A stretch of DNA of 42,461 nucleotides, taken from the NCBI GenBank assembly GCA_002380675.1, contig DFWB01000200.1:8663-51123 (forward strand), written 5' to 3'. Under the pieces are notes generated by a model that saw nothing but the letters and a program-made list of their open reading frames with translations, was not told the DNA's origin and searched no databases. Made by a program: the position numbers and the translations under genes. This stretch comes from Akkermansiaceae bacterium UBA4145. Its GTDB lineage: Bacteria; Verrucomicrobiota; Verrucomicrobiia; Verrucomicrobiales; Akkermansiaceae. Below are positions 7,829-17,300 of the stretch, piece after piece (the stretch's first letter is position 1; each line of letters starts with the position of its first letter).

Positions 7829-8323
7829 CTATTCCCCAAGGACCCTTTGAATCAGAGGCAGGACGAGCTTGGCCTGCTTTAACCACCGTTCCAACTTCTT
7901 CACTCTTTCGTCATAAAATGCCTGCTTGGCTCCGTCCTCCTCCTTCGCGACCTCCGCCTCCAAGGACTTCAGGCGATCTTTTCCACTCTCCATGTGCGGC
8001 CGCATTTGCTCCCGGATGAAGCCCCCTACCAGTTTCTTCAGCTCGATGTCCCCTTCGTAATACGTCCTTCGGACATCAGGTCCCTCCACTTCCCTGATTG
8101 CGCCCAAGGTCCTGAGAAATTTGAGCCCCTGACTGACCGAGCCCTTCGAAATGTTGAGACGCACCACGAGATCGTCCATGGCCAGGGGTTCGGCCGAGAC
8201 AAACAGCAATCCGTAGATTTCCCCTACCGATCGAGGCAAACCTGCCACCCGAACTCCATCGGCAAAGAGAGAAACTACCTGTCGTTCAATTTCTACCAGG
8301 GTGTTGGGCTTAGCGTCGGACAC
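7829..8323 (-). CDS. GbsR/MarR-type winged-helix transcriptional regulator
   Basis: 164 residues from a GTG at 8323, preceded by a good AGGTGG ribosome binding site. Residues 28-95 form a winged helix-turn-helix of GbsR type: GLPRSVGEIYGLLFVSAEPL, then DDLVVRLNISKGSVSQGLKFLRTLGAI as the recognition region, and a wing EVEGPDVRRTYYEG. The last 65 residues are highly charged and helical, probably a dimerising coiled coil. It heads the gene pair with the NusG paralog and is divergent from the secreted beta-helix protein. A palindrome 30 bp upstream of its start matches two more at the head of the sugar operon, so autoregulation and control of the operon are likely. The effector ligand cannot be read from sequence. 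Confidence 0.82.
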   Translation of the reverse strand: MSDAKPNTLVEIERQVVSLFADGVRVAGLPRSVGEIYGLLFVSAEPLAMDDLVVRLNISKGSVSQGLKFLRTLGAIREVEGPDVRRTYYEGDIELKKLVGGFIREQMRPHMESGKDRLKSLEAEVAKEEDGAKQAFYDERVKKLERWLKQAKLVLPLIQRVLGE

Positions 8324-8352
8324 AGGCCCACCTCAACACATGGAGTTCGACT

Positions 8353-8370
8353 GTTCAATTTTTAATGAAC
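8353..8370. promoter_or_regulatory. Operator-like palindrome, copy 3 (divergent promoter region)
   Basis: GTTCA-atttttaa-TGAAC: perfect 5-bp half-sites with an 8-base AT spacer, identical in design to the copies at 7215 and 7235. It lies 30 bp upstream of the regulator start and 160 bp upstream of the divergent secreted protein gene, so it could autoregulate the regulator and perhaps control both directions. Confidence 0.6.
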
Positions 8371-8447
8371 TGACAGCGCAGTAACGGTAGACGCTATCTC
8401 GCCAAATAGAAGGTAACCTGAAAACCATGTCGCTTGTGCAGGAGCTT

Positions 8448-8453
8448 TATAAT
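8448..8453 (+). promoter_or_regulatory. Possible -10 box for the secreted beta-helix/sulfatase operon
   Basis: A perfect TATAAT occurs in an AT-rich stretch 77 bp upstream of the start at 8530. No good -35 box is found at 16-18 bp spacing, so this is only a weak promoter prediction. Confidence 0.3.
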
Positions 8454-8529
8454 TTATATACATTTAATGTAAAAATAAGTCGACTTTCCTGATTTTTTAT
8501 AAAAAGTTAGCTCTCTTTCTCGATCATCA

Positions 8530-11500
8530 ATGTGCCGCTTCCAATCATCTCTCTGGACGTCTTTTTTCCTCGGGACAGCCTGTATCTTGGCGCAGGCAGC
8601 AAATGAGCTTCATGTAGCCCCCCCTCCCCTTGGGAACGACTCCAACCCAGGAACCCTCTCCCGGCCCTTCGCGACCATCGCCCACGCGGAGCTCCAGACC
8701 CAGGCAGGCGATACTGTATTTCTTCACGAGGGTGTCTACCGCGAATCTGTCAGGTTCCGGCGGAGCGGAACCGCACAAGCCCCGATTTGCTACCAGCCCT
8801 ACAACGTTGGGCAGAATCCAGCAGAGGTCCGTATCTCTGCCTTCACGATTATCGAGCCCGGCGTTAACGGCGCGGGGACCTGGGAACGCCACGATGGCCC
8901 AATTTTCAAAATCCAACTCACCCCAGAGTATGGACTCGGCCTGGGGAAATCCTGTGTTTTGATCAACGGGGAGCCGCAGAAGATCGCCCGATGGCCTGAT
9001 GCTATTACGGCCTTTGACTTTGATTGGGAAGGCATGGCCTCTCCGCTGCGGGCCAACCACGATCCCTCTTCCGCCGGGCCGGAGCCTCCCCACGAAGGCA
9101 CTTTCTTTACCGCCACCTACGAGGACCCGGCTCTCCCGGTTGGCGCCCTCAACAGTTGGCGAGGGGCACGGATTGATACCAGCCCCGGAGGGGGAGTATT
9201 CCGTGATACTGGCATCGTAACGCAGTCCACTGAGGATAGTGTGACCTTTCGCTATCGGCCCTTCCCCAAGCCGGGTGCTTATGCTGCCAAAGCAGACCCT
9301 TATTTTCTCTGGAACCACCTCAATGCCCTCGATCAAGAGGGCGAATATTTCTTCGACATCGAGGGAGTCAGCGGCCCGGCCTACACCCTCTATCTTATTC
9401 CGCCCGGCGATACCTCTCCAGACCAAACCACTGTCGAGATCAAGAGCAGGGAGTATGGATTTGATATGAATTGGACGAGTCACATCCATTTGAAGCAGCT
9501 CAATTTTATTGGAGGAGGAATCGAATGTCCTGTTTCCAGCTCCTTCATCGTCATGGACGACCTTCATCTTCGCTACTGCGGATCCGGTCTTGACGCGCTG
9601 CAAACCGGACGAGCGGCAGTCTGGCTGAAGGGCGACGGACACAGACTACTCAACAGCCAGGTCGAATATTCCTACGGAGGAGGAGCCATCACGCTTGGCA
9701 CAAATACCGAAATCGCGAACAACGTCATTCGAGACTGCATGCTCTACGGAGTGGCCTCTTTTGACAGTTCCGACATTCACGCTCACCACAATACTATCTT
9801 CGGAAACCAAGGGGTGAATATTCACATGTATTCTCCTCGCGGCAGATTCAATTACAACCACTGCTATCATGCCGGAAAGCGAGTGACAGACTCGGCGAGT
9901 ATGAACTCGAATTACAACGGGGACTTGCAGGGGATGGAGATTGCCTACAACTGGGTGCATAGCAATGTGGCGCGGTTCAATTTGACAAGAACCGAGGAGA
10001 ACGGAGCAGTCCGGCCAGTCTGGGGAGGAGGCCGGGGTATCCGGATGGATACCAGCCCCTCTAATGTCTTCATTCATCACAACATCGTCTGGGGCATCTC
10101 CGCACCGAATCTCAGCTTAACCTTATGGGCTCTGGACCCGAACCAGATCAATTACAGAAACTCCATGCAGCGAGTGTATAACAATACCATCGACGGGCAG
10201 ATCCATATCGCCAATCGCGGTAGCATTGGAGGTATCGATATTCGCAACAATATCTGTAGCGAAGTGAGAGAATTTGGCGCGGAAATAGATCCGCACATCG
10301 TTCGGAACAACTTGATGACCATCGGGAAATTTGAACCGCGATGGCCCGGCAATACCGCCGACAACTCCCTCTTCAAATCGGCAACGACCGGGAATTTTGA
10401 ACTCCATGGGGGCGCTACTGCCATCGATGCCGGCGAGCACATTTCCGGTATCACCACCAACTTTGCTGGAGACGCTCCAGACGTGGGAGCCCTCGAGCAT
10501 AATGGCTCCTCCAACCCTCACTGGAGCGCAGGCGCCCTGCTCCGTCCTAAAGACGCCGAAGCGCTTCGGTTTTCAGTCCTCATGAAACCAAATAGTGACC
10601 GCTATCTGGTTGTTTCGGGAATGCCGGAGGGAAGAATCCCAGCCAGAGAATTCACCATCCGTCTTGGCCCAGCCGTTCTTGAGGACCATCGCCTGATTTA
10701 CTCGACCGAAACCCATCACGCCGAGGCCTACTTCAAGATCGAGGCAGAGGACCTCTCGGGCAATATCCCGGTCGATTTTTCCCTCGATGGAGCGACCTTC
10801 CAAAGTAATGGCAATGCAATAGACCTGCAGGGGTCCTCCCTCCAGATCAGCAATCTGAACGTTGCTGCCACCACACCCTCGGGAGGCACCCCGCACACGA
10901 TTACCGGTCGAGGGTTCGGTCCAGACGAGTGGACGATCCCCCTGAAGATGGAAAATACAACCGGCGAGGACCTGAACCATGCGCCCGTGCCGGTCATCTT
11001 CAACAGCAGGGAGCACATCGAGAGAGGCCGAATGAATCCTGATTGCTCCGACCTTCGAATCCTGCATTGGGAAACTGGAAGAGAGCTGAAATACTGGATT
11101 GAGTCCGGTAGCAATTCCGAGGCCACCCTCCTCTGGGTAAAATACGGCGACGACTCCCCCCTGGTGAATCGATTCAGCCACCTCGATGAATCAGGCTACT
11201 ACTTATCATTTGGAGAGCCAGGCAGGGAATCCTCTTCTAACCCTGCCATCGTGTATGACTACTTTCCTGAGTTGCTCGACGAAGGTCTGAAAGTGTGGGT
11301 TTCAGCAAACCGTCTCGCCGAAACCCAACAAGATGGCGACCCTATAAGCTCATGGGACAATATTGCTTACCCGAACTCCCTTACTCAGGCGGATCCCTCG
11401 GCGACACCCACCCTGAAATTCAATCAACTCAATCAGCTTCCTGCCGCCAACTTCAATGGCTCCGATTACCTGCAAATCAATGGATTTCCCCAGCATGTAT

Positions 11501-12513
11501 CTGAAGGATTGACGGTCTTTTCTGTCATCAAGTCTGATCCCGGACACGACCCTCAAGGGCGGCTGATCAGTATTGGAAACGGTGAACGAGAAACGGACAA
11601 TGTAAGGCAGGGCGGAGAACGCGGGTGGAGAGTATTTGGAGTCAAGAGAGCCTATAGTGATAGCATCACCGCTATTGGATCGGGTCGGCGGTTTGCGGGC
11701 CATTCTCACTACATGACCGCTGACGTCGCGGAACTCCTCGTATTCGCCAATCTACAGAGTAACTCGACGGGGGTGGGAATGGATCGAATCCGTAAATACC
11801 TCGAGAGGAAATATGCCATCGGCAATACCGCCCGGGGAGTGGTGGAAACTAACCGTTTACAAGGCCCAACTCGATTTTATCTCGGGGGCCACCTGATCGA
11901 ATCGGTGACTATTCTGGACGACCAAACCGCTACCTTTATCTCTCCTTCCTTACCTCCCTCCGGGAATCATGGTGATTTGGCTCCATCAGATCTAAGCACA
12001 CTCCCGATGGGGCCCGTTTCTCTGGCTCTTACAGCCGAGAGAGACGGCGAGACGGCTCGTGCCGGGCAGCTTTTTACTTACTTCCTCCCAGCCTACGACC
12101 AATGGGCCCGCAACAACCTGCCTCCGGAAAGGCGAGGCAGTCTCGAAGACTCTGATAGAGACGGAATTGTCAATCTGCTGGAATTCGCCACCTCTTCCAA
12201 CGCCTTGGAGCCCTCAGTTGGCCCTCTGTTCTCGATCTCATCCCCCGAAGCCGCCGCTCCTTACATGGAATTCAATCGGAATACCAACGCTACAGACGTT
12301 CTCCTGTCCGTTGAGTATTCTTCGGATCTTCGCGATTGGACCACCGTTCCTGAGCATAGCCCGAACTTGTCCGTGATTCCCCCAGTGCCACTCAATGATA
12401 GCAGCTCCCTACGAGTACGATACTACCCAAGTACCCGCTCTCCAGAAATTTTCTATCGGCTGCGTGCAACAAAAATTCCCATTGCAGATCCCCCGCTTCG
12501 GGATGCAAATTAG
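8530..12513 (+). CDS. Large secreted right-handed beta-helix protein with DUF2341, LamG-like and Ca-repeat domains
   Basis: 1327 residues. Residues 1-23 are a signal peptide ending ILAQA. The region 27-80 (GNDSNPGTLSRPFATIAHA, DTVFLHEGVYRESVRF) is the DUF1565-type entry to a right-handed parallel beta-helix, whose short repeats (NNVIRDCMLYGVASF, HHNTIFGNQG, NNTIDGQIHI) run to about residue 650. A DUF2341 domain follows near 800-880, a LamG-like carbohydrate-binding domain near 910-1115 (LKVWVSANRL, AANFNGSDYL), a Ca-binding DSDRDGIVNLLEFAT repeat near 1207, and a tail with YSSDLRDW and FYRLRA. The helix resembles polysaccharide lyases and epimerases, but I cannot pick out catalytic residues, so enzyme activity is unproven. 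It is 6 bp from the sulfatase gene, so both probably act outside the cytoplasm on one sulfated glycan. Confidence 0.85.
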   Translation: MCRFQSSLWTSFFLGTACILAQAANELHVAPPPLGNDSNPGTLSRPFATIAHAELQTQAGDTVFLHEGVYRESVRFRRSGTAQAPICYQPYNVGQNPAEVRISAFTIIEPGVNGAGTWERHDGPIFKIQLTPEYGLGLGKSCVLINGEPQKIARWPDAITAFDFDWEGMASPLRANHDPSSAGPEPPHEGTFFTATYEDPALPVGALNSWRGARIDTSPGGGVFRDTGIVTQSTEDSVTFRYRPFPKPGAYAAKADPYFLWNHLNALDQEGEYFFDIEGVSGPAYTLYLIPPGDTSPDQTTVEIKSREYGFDMNWTSHIHLKQLNFIGGGIECPVSSSFIVMDDLHLRYCGSGLDALQTGRAAVWLKGDGHRLLNSQVEYSYGGGAITLGTNTEIANNVIRDCMLYGVASFDSSDIHAHHNTIFGNQGVNIHMYSPRGRFNYNHCYHAGKRVTDSASMNSNYNGDLQGMEIAYNWVHSNVARFNLTRTEENGAVRPVWGGGRGIRMDTSPSNVFIHHNIVWGISAPNLSLTLWALDPNQINYRNSMQRVYNNTIDGQIHIANRGSIGGIDIRNNICSEVREFGAEIDPHIVRNNLMTIGKFEPRWPGNTADNSLFKSATTGNFELHGGATAIDAGEHISGITTNFAGDAPDVGALEHNGSSNPHWSAGALLRPKDAEALRFSVLMKPNSDRYLVVSGMPEGRIPAREFTIRLGPAVLEDHRLIYSTETHHAEAYFKIEAEDLSGNIPVDFSLDGATFQSNGNAIDLQGSSLQISNLNVAATTPSGGTPHTITGRGFGPDEWTIPLKMENTTGEDLNHAPVPVIFNSREHIERGRMNPDCSDLRILHWETGRELKYWIESGSNSEATLLWVKYGDDSPLVNRFSHLDESGYYLSFGEPGRESSSNPAIVYDYFPELLDEGLKVWVSANRLAETQQDGDPISSWDNIAYPNSLTQADPSATPTLKFNQLNQLPAANFNGSDYLQINGFPQHVSEGLTVFSVIKSDPGHDPQGRLISIGNGERETDNVRQGGERGWRVFGVKRAYSDSITAIGSGRRFAGHSHYMTADVAELLVFANLQSNSTGVGMDRIRKYLERKYAIGNTARGVVETNRLQGPTRFYLGGHLIESVTILDDQTATFISPSLPPSGNHGDLAPSDLSTLPMGPVSLALTAERDGETARAGQLFTYFLPAYDQWARNNLPPERRGSLEDSDRDGIVNLLEFATSSNALEPSVGPLFSISSPEAAAPYMEFNRNTNATDVLLSVEYSSDLRDWTTVPEHSPNLSVIPPVPLNDSSSLRVRYYPSTRSPEIFYRLRATKIPIADPPLRDAN

Positions 12514-12519
12514 GAGCTG

Positions 12520-14331
12520 ATGACAAGTTCGAGAATGCGGAGCTGCCGCATCAAAACTCTTCTCGGGGTGGGATTTCTTCTAAGCCCTCTATCAGCCCTC
12601 GCTGAAGAACCCTACAATGTCCTGCTTATCATTGCGGATGATTTGAATAGTCGCATCGCGCCGTTGGGAGACCCACAGGCGATCACCCCTCACCTGACCA
12701 GACTGGCTCAGCGCTCGGTGACTTACCGGAATTGTGTGAGCCAATACCCGTTCTGTGCCCCTTCCAGAGGATCCTTCCTTACCGGACTCCACCCATGGAA
12801 CCTGGGCATCCACGCCGCCGGTGGCAACCAGGCCAACGGAGAAAATATTGTGCCAGGGCGAATGCGGATATCCCAATTCTTCCACTCACAAGGCTATTGG
12901 ACTGGCAGCTACGGTAAAGTTGAGCACTACGAACGTGCCGAACGATGGGATGAGCTCATTCCACGCGCTCTCGCCATAGATGGCACCCTCCAATCAGTTC
13001 AGGATTTCAGCGCCCACAAGGGTATCAGCGGTAACACCAACTTCCTGATTTATGAGGACGGGGAGCCAGCAAATTTTATGGACGGGCTGACAGCCACCAA
13101 CGCCCTTACCGCCATGGAAAAATGCCTGGCCAGAGACCAGAGGTTCTTTGTCGCGGCGGGTTTCTACATGCCGCACACCCCTTGGATTGTGCCCGCCAGC
13201 ATTGCAGATCTCCATGATCCAGCGAACTTCGTTCTACCCGAATCCCCGCCAGGCTCCTACGACAACGCCTACTGGCCACCTTACGCCTATACCTACGGCA
13301 AAGCGAGTGACACCCGGCCCTACCTTACGGAGGACGAACTTCGCTCCCTGTTTCATGCCTACTACAGTGCCGTCACGTTGATGGATTATAATCTGGGGCG
13401 CCTGCTCGATTTTGCAAATTCACACAATCTCTGGGACAACACGGTGATTGCTTTCATCAGTGACAATGGATTTAGCCTGATGGAGCATCAACACCTCTAC
13501 TCGAAAAGGAACTACTCCCGTGAATCCATCCACGTCCCGATGATGATTCACCATCCGGGAATGACGTCCGAAGGCCGCTTCTGTGATCGCCAGGTAGGAC
13601 TGGTTGACCTTATGCCAACCCTCATCGAGCTAGCCGGAATTGAGCCTTATCCGAGGCATCTGGACGGCCAGTCTCTTGCCCCGCTGCAGGAAGACCCCGA
13701 CAGAGAGTGGGAAACGCCCGCACTCTCCTGTCTGACCTACCGGGATGGTTCGAAGCCAAGGTTCCGGATCGGGCAGGTTGGTCCGTGGAAGCTGGTCGAA
13801 GGGCCTTTCTCTGCCTCTTTGCGGAGGGTCATGAACCATCGTGATGATCCCTTCGAACATTTTGGAACATTCCCGAACGGGATCACCCCTCAGGCCCTTG
13901 GCTCCCTCGAGACGGCCGTGGCAGAGATTCCCTTTATTGATAACGTGTTTTACGTAGGCAAACCGGATCTGGGACAGACTGACAGAGACGGGGATGGATT
14001 AGCTGATGAGACCGAAATTGACCTCCTCCCCCTTGGTTTTCATCCTTTCGAGGAAAGCAGCACAGAATTGAGGCGCCTCGTGAGTAGCGCCCTTGAAGTG
14101 GACCCAGCTCCCGATGGATTTACCCTCACCTTCCCTGACTTTCGCGTTAACCCCGCGGAGTTTCGCGCGTGGCATACGTATCCACTCTCTCTCGAGAGGT
14201 CGTCCGACCTTTCGACGTGGGAGAATGTCCCTGAAAATTTCCAGCTAAATTCCTTGGGGGCTCTCCAGTGGCTGGAAAGTCCAGACCCTGTATCCGGCAA
14301 ATCGTTTTACCGGCTGCGCATCGCTCCGTGA
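12520..14331 (+). CDS. Secreted Cys-type sulfatase (S1 family) with Ca-repeat and C-terminal tail domain
   Basis: 603 residues. A signal peptide with an arginine-rich start ends around LSALA (residue 28). The alkaline-phosphatase-fold sulfatase domain shows the metal ligands in IADDLN (Asp40, Asp41), the formylglycine site CAPSR with Cys79, GSYGK, MPHTPW, and SDNGFSLMEHQHLYSK, and ends DGQSLAPL. Overall order resembles iduronate-2-sulfatase-like members. After it come a Ca-binding DRDGDGLADETE repeat near residue 490 and a tail with LERSSDLSTWENVPE and FYRLRIAP, the same module that ends the preceding protein. It would remove sulfate esters from a glycan outside the cytoplasm after Cys79 is converted to formylglycine. 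The upstream stop contains an AGGAG that serves as its ribosome binding site, so the two genes are one operon. Its stop is 2 bp from the convergent dnaE stop. Confidence 0.92.
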   Translation: MTSSRMRSCRIKTLLGVGFLLSPLSALAEEPYNVLLIIADDLNSRIAPLGDPQAITPHLTRLAQRSVTYRNCVSQYPFCAPSRGSFLTGLHPWNLGIHAAGGNQANGENIVPGRMRISQFFHSQGYWTGSYGKVEHYERAERWDELIPRALAIDGTLQSVQDFSAHKGISGNTNFLIYEDGEPANFMDGLTATNALTAMEKCLARDQRFFVAAGFYMPHTPWIVPASIADLHDPANFVLPESPPGSYDNAYWPPYAYTYGKASDTRPYLTEDELRSLFHAYYSAVTLMDYNLGRLLDFANSHNLWDNTVIAFISDNGFSLMEHQHLYSKRNYSRESIHVPMMIHHPGMTSEGRFCDRQVGLVDLMPTLIELAGIEPYPRHLDGQSLAPLQEDPDREWETPALSCLTYRDGSKPRFRIGQVGPWKLVEGPFSASLRRVMNHRDDPFEHFGTFPNGITPQALGSLETAVAEIPFIDNVFYVGKPDLGQTDRDGDGLADETEIDLLPLGFHPFEESSTELRRLVSSALEVDPAPDGFTLTFPDFRVNPAEFRAWHTYPLSLERSSDLSTWENVPENFQLNSLGALQWLESPDPVSGKSFYRLRIAP

Positions 14332-14333
14332 CC

Positions 14334-17300
14334 CTAATCCACCCACCGACCAAGCGCTACAGACAGGGCCTCGGATTTTTGAACTCGGAACTGCTCTCCA
14401 CACTCAACCGTGGCCCTCTTCCCCGTCCCGCTCTGGAAATGGAGGAGAACCGGTGTTTTCCCTGGATGAGAGGCTAGCACTTCTTCGATTTTTCTGAGGT
14501 CTTCGACTCGGCTGCGCGAAACCCACAGTGAGAGCTCCAGTGGACCTCCCCCATTACTCCCATTCTGGTTCGAGCGTAGCTTCAACTCCCTGAGCCCACT
14601 TCCCATGATTTTCCGACTCTCGGTTCTGTCATCAATCGAGACCTCACCCTTCAAGGCAATGACGGCCCCTTCCTCGAGAATACCCGCATCTCGTGCCGGG
14701 GTATAAGACTCCCCCCAGCAGAGCACTTCCTGACTCCCCGTAAAATCCTCAATCACGAGTATCCCAAATGGCTTCCCCTTTCGGGTAAGCCGTTGATCAA
14801 TTTTCCGGATCATCCCGGCGAATGGGAAACGGGCACGCCGGTCGCCAATGTCGAGGTCATCGAGCAAGCCTAACTTGCAGAAGCGGTCTGAATTCAGGAG
14901 GCTGCGGTATTTATCCAGCGGATGTCCGGTAACATAGTACCCCAGCAATTCCTTCTCTTTCTCAAGACGCTCATCCTTTGGCCATTCAGGGATTTGCTTT
15001 CTCGCTGCAGGCGCAGCCAGCTCCTCGTCAGCGAACAACGCAACTTGGCCACTTTCCCGGTCACGCTGGGCAGCACTGGCAGCAGCAGTGACCTCCTCGA
15101 CCCGGGCATGCATGCCTGCCCTTGTTTCCCCGGTCCAGTCCATCGCCCCCGAGAGCACCAGATTCTCCAGAATCCGCTTGTTCACGACTTTGGAATCCTG
15201 ACGGTTGGTAAAATCATCCATGGTAGGAAAACTCCCGTTCAACTCCCGTTCAGCGATGGCCTGCGCCATGGCGCCTTCCCCGACGTTCTTAATTGCCGCA
15301 AGCCCATACCGAATCGCCATTTTTCCGCTGGACAGCTGCTCCGGAGCGAACCGTAACTGGGACCGATTCAAGTCCGGCGGAAGGATCTCAATATCCATCC
15401 GGTGACACTCCGAGACAAAAACGCCTATCTTGTCGGTGTTGCTAAACTCGTTGGAGAGGAGAGCCGCCATGAACTCGACAGGGAAGTTCGCCTTGAGATA
15501 AGCCGTCCAGTAGGAGATGTGGGCATAGCAGGCCGAGTGCGACTTATTGAATCCATACCCGGCAAAGCTCGCAATCTTATCGAAGATCCGGTTCGCCAGA
15601 ACAGAGTCGATCTCATTCTCCGCCTTACACCCCTCAACGAAGGTCACCCGCTGCTTGTCCATTTCGGACTGCTTTTTCTTACCCATCGCCCGCCGAAGGA
15701 TATCCGCGCCCCCAAGAGTGTAGCCGGCCAGCAGCTTAGCTGCATTCTGAACCTGCTCCTGGTAAATCATAACCCCGTAGGTATCTCCACAAATCTGCTC
15801 CAGCATAGGGTGCTCATAGGTCACCTCCTTGCGCCCCTCCTTGACCTCAATCATCTCGTCAATGAACTGCATGGCGCCTGGACGATAGAGCGCGAGAAGA
15901 TCCGTGATATCATCGATTCGGCGGATACCATAACGCTTGCAGGTCTCCGTCATTCCACCTGACTCCAGCTGGAAAACCCCCATGGTCTCCCCCTTGTTGA
16001 GCAGATCAAAGGTGGGCTGATCATCAAGCGGAACCCGATGGATCTCAAAGTCTGGAATTGCGCTCCGGATGAACTCTGAGGCCTCCTGAATTACGGTCAG
16101 GTTCTTGAGCCCAAGAAAATCCATCTTCAGAAGGCCCACCTCCGTAATGGCACCCATATCATACTGGGTAACCACCTCTCCTTCATTCCCTCGGCTGAGA
16201 GGAACATGCTCATCCAGGGGGCGGTCCCCGATCACCACTCCGGCGGCATGCACTCCTGTATTTCTCGTTAACCCCTCCAGCTTGGTGGCGTAATCCCAGA
16301 GCTCACGATAGCTCGCATTACCCTCGATTGTTTGGCGGAGCTCCGCCTTGCTGTCGTATTCCTCTTTGAGTTTCACCCCGGGACGCGCCTCGATCATCTT
16401 GGCGATCATATCGGCTTCCCCGTAGCTCACTCCCATGACCCGCGCGACGTCTCGAATCACACTTTTCGCACCCAGAGTTCCGTAGGTGATAATGTGAGAC
16501 ACACAACGTTCACCGTATTTGCGCCTCACATAATCTATGACCTCAGGGCGCCGCGTTTGACAAAAATCAATATCAACGTCGGGGGGGCTGACTCGCTCCG
16601 GATTTAAAAACCGCTCAAAGAGCAGGCCGAAGCGCATCGGACAGATGTCTGTAATTCCCAGCGTATAAGCCACCAGAGAACCGGCAGCCGATCCTCGTCC
16701 CGGGCCCACTGGAATCCCGTTTTCCTTGGCCCAGTTGATGAAATCTGCGGTGATCAGGAAATAGCTGCTGAACCCAAGGTCGCTGATAGTTCTAATCTCG
16801 TAATCCAGTCGCTTCCTCAGCTCTTCATCCTTGCTCGCCTTTTCTTTTCCGTAGCGCATTTCAAGGCCGGCAAAACACTGCTCGCGAATGTAGTCGTCAC
16901 GACACATGCCGCCGGGCGCTTCGAAATTCGGATACTTCTCCGAGCTTGTAGCATCAAGACTGAGGGTCACATTACAGCGCTCCGCAATCTCCAGGGTATT
17001 GTCACAAGCTTCAGGGACGTCTGCGAAGACCTCGCGCATCTCCTCCGCGGTCTTGAAATACACCTCTGGGGGATACCGCATCCGCTTCTCGTCAAAGACC
17101 AGCTTCCCAGTTCCAATACAGATCATTACATCATGAGCGTCATGGTCGTCACGAGATAGGAAATGAACATCGTTGGCGGCAACGAGTTTGAGCCCGAGTT
17201 CCCCTGCAAGAGCAATCAACTGGGGCTTTACCTCAAGCTGCATCTCTAATCCGTGGTCATGAAGCTCCACGTAAAGGTTGTCGCGCCCGAAAATTTCGCA

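Noticed and set aside
8545..9642. 365-codon minus-strand open frame opposite the beta-helix protein
   Set aside because: No family motifs and a biased composition; the plus strand encodes a clear secreted multi-domain protein here.
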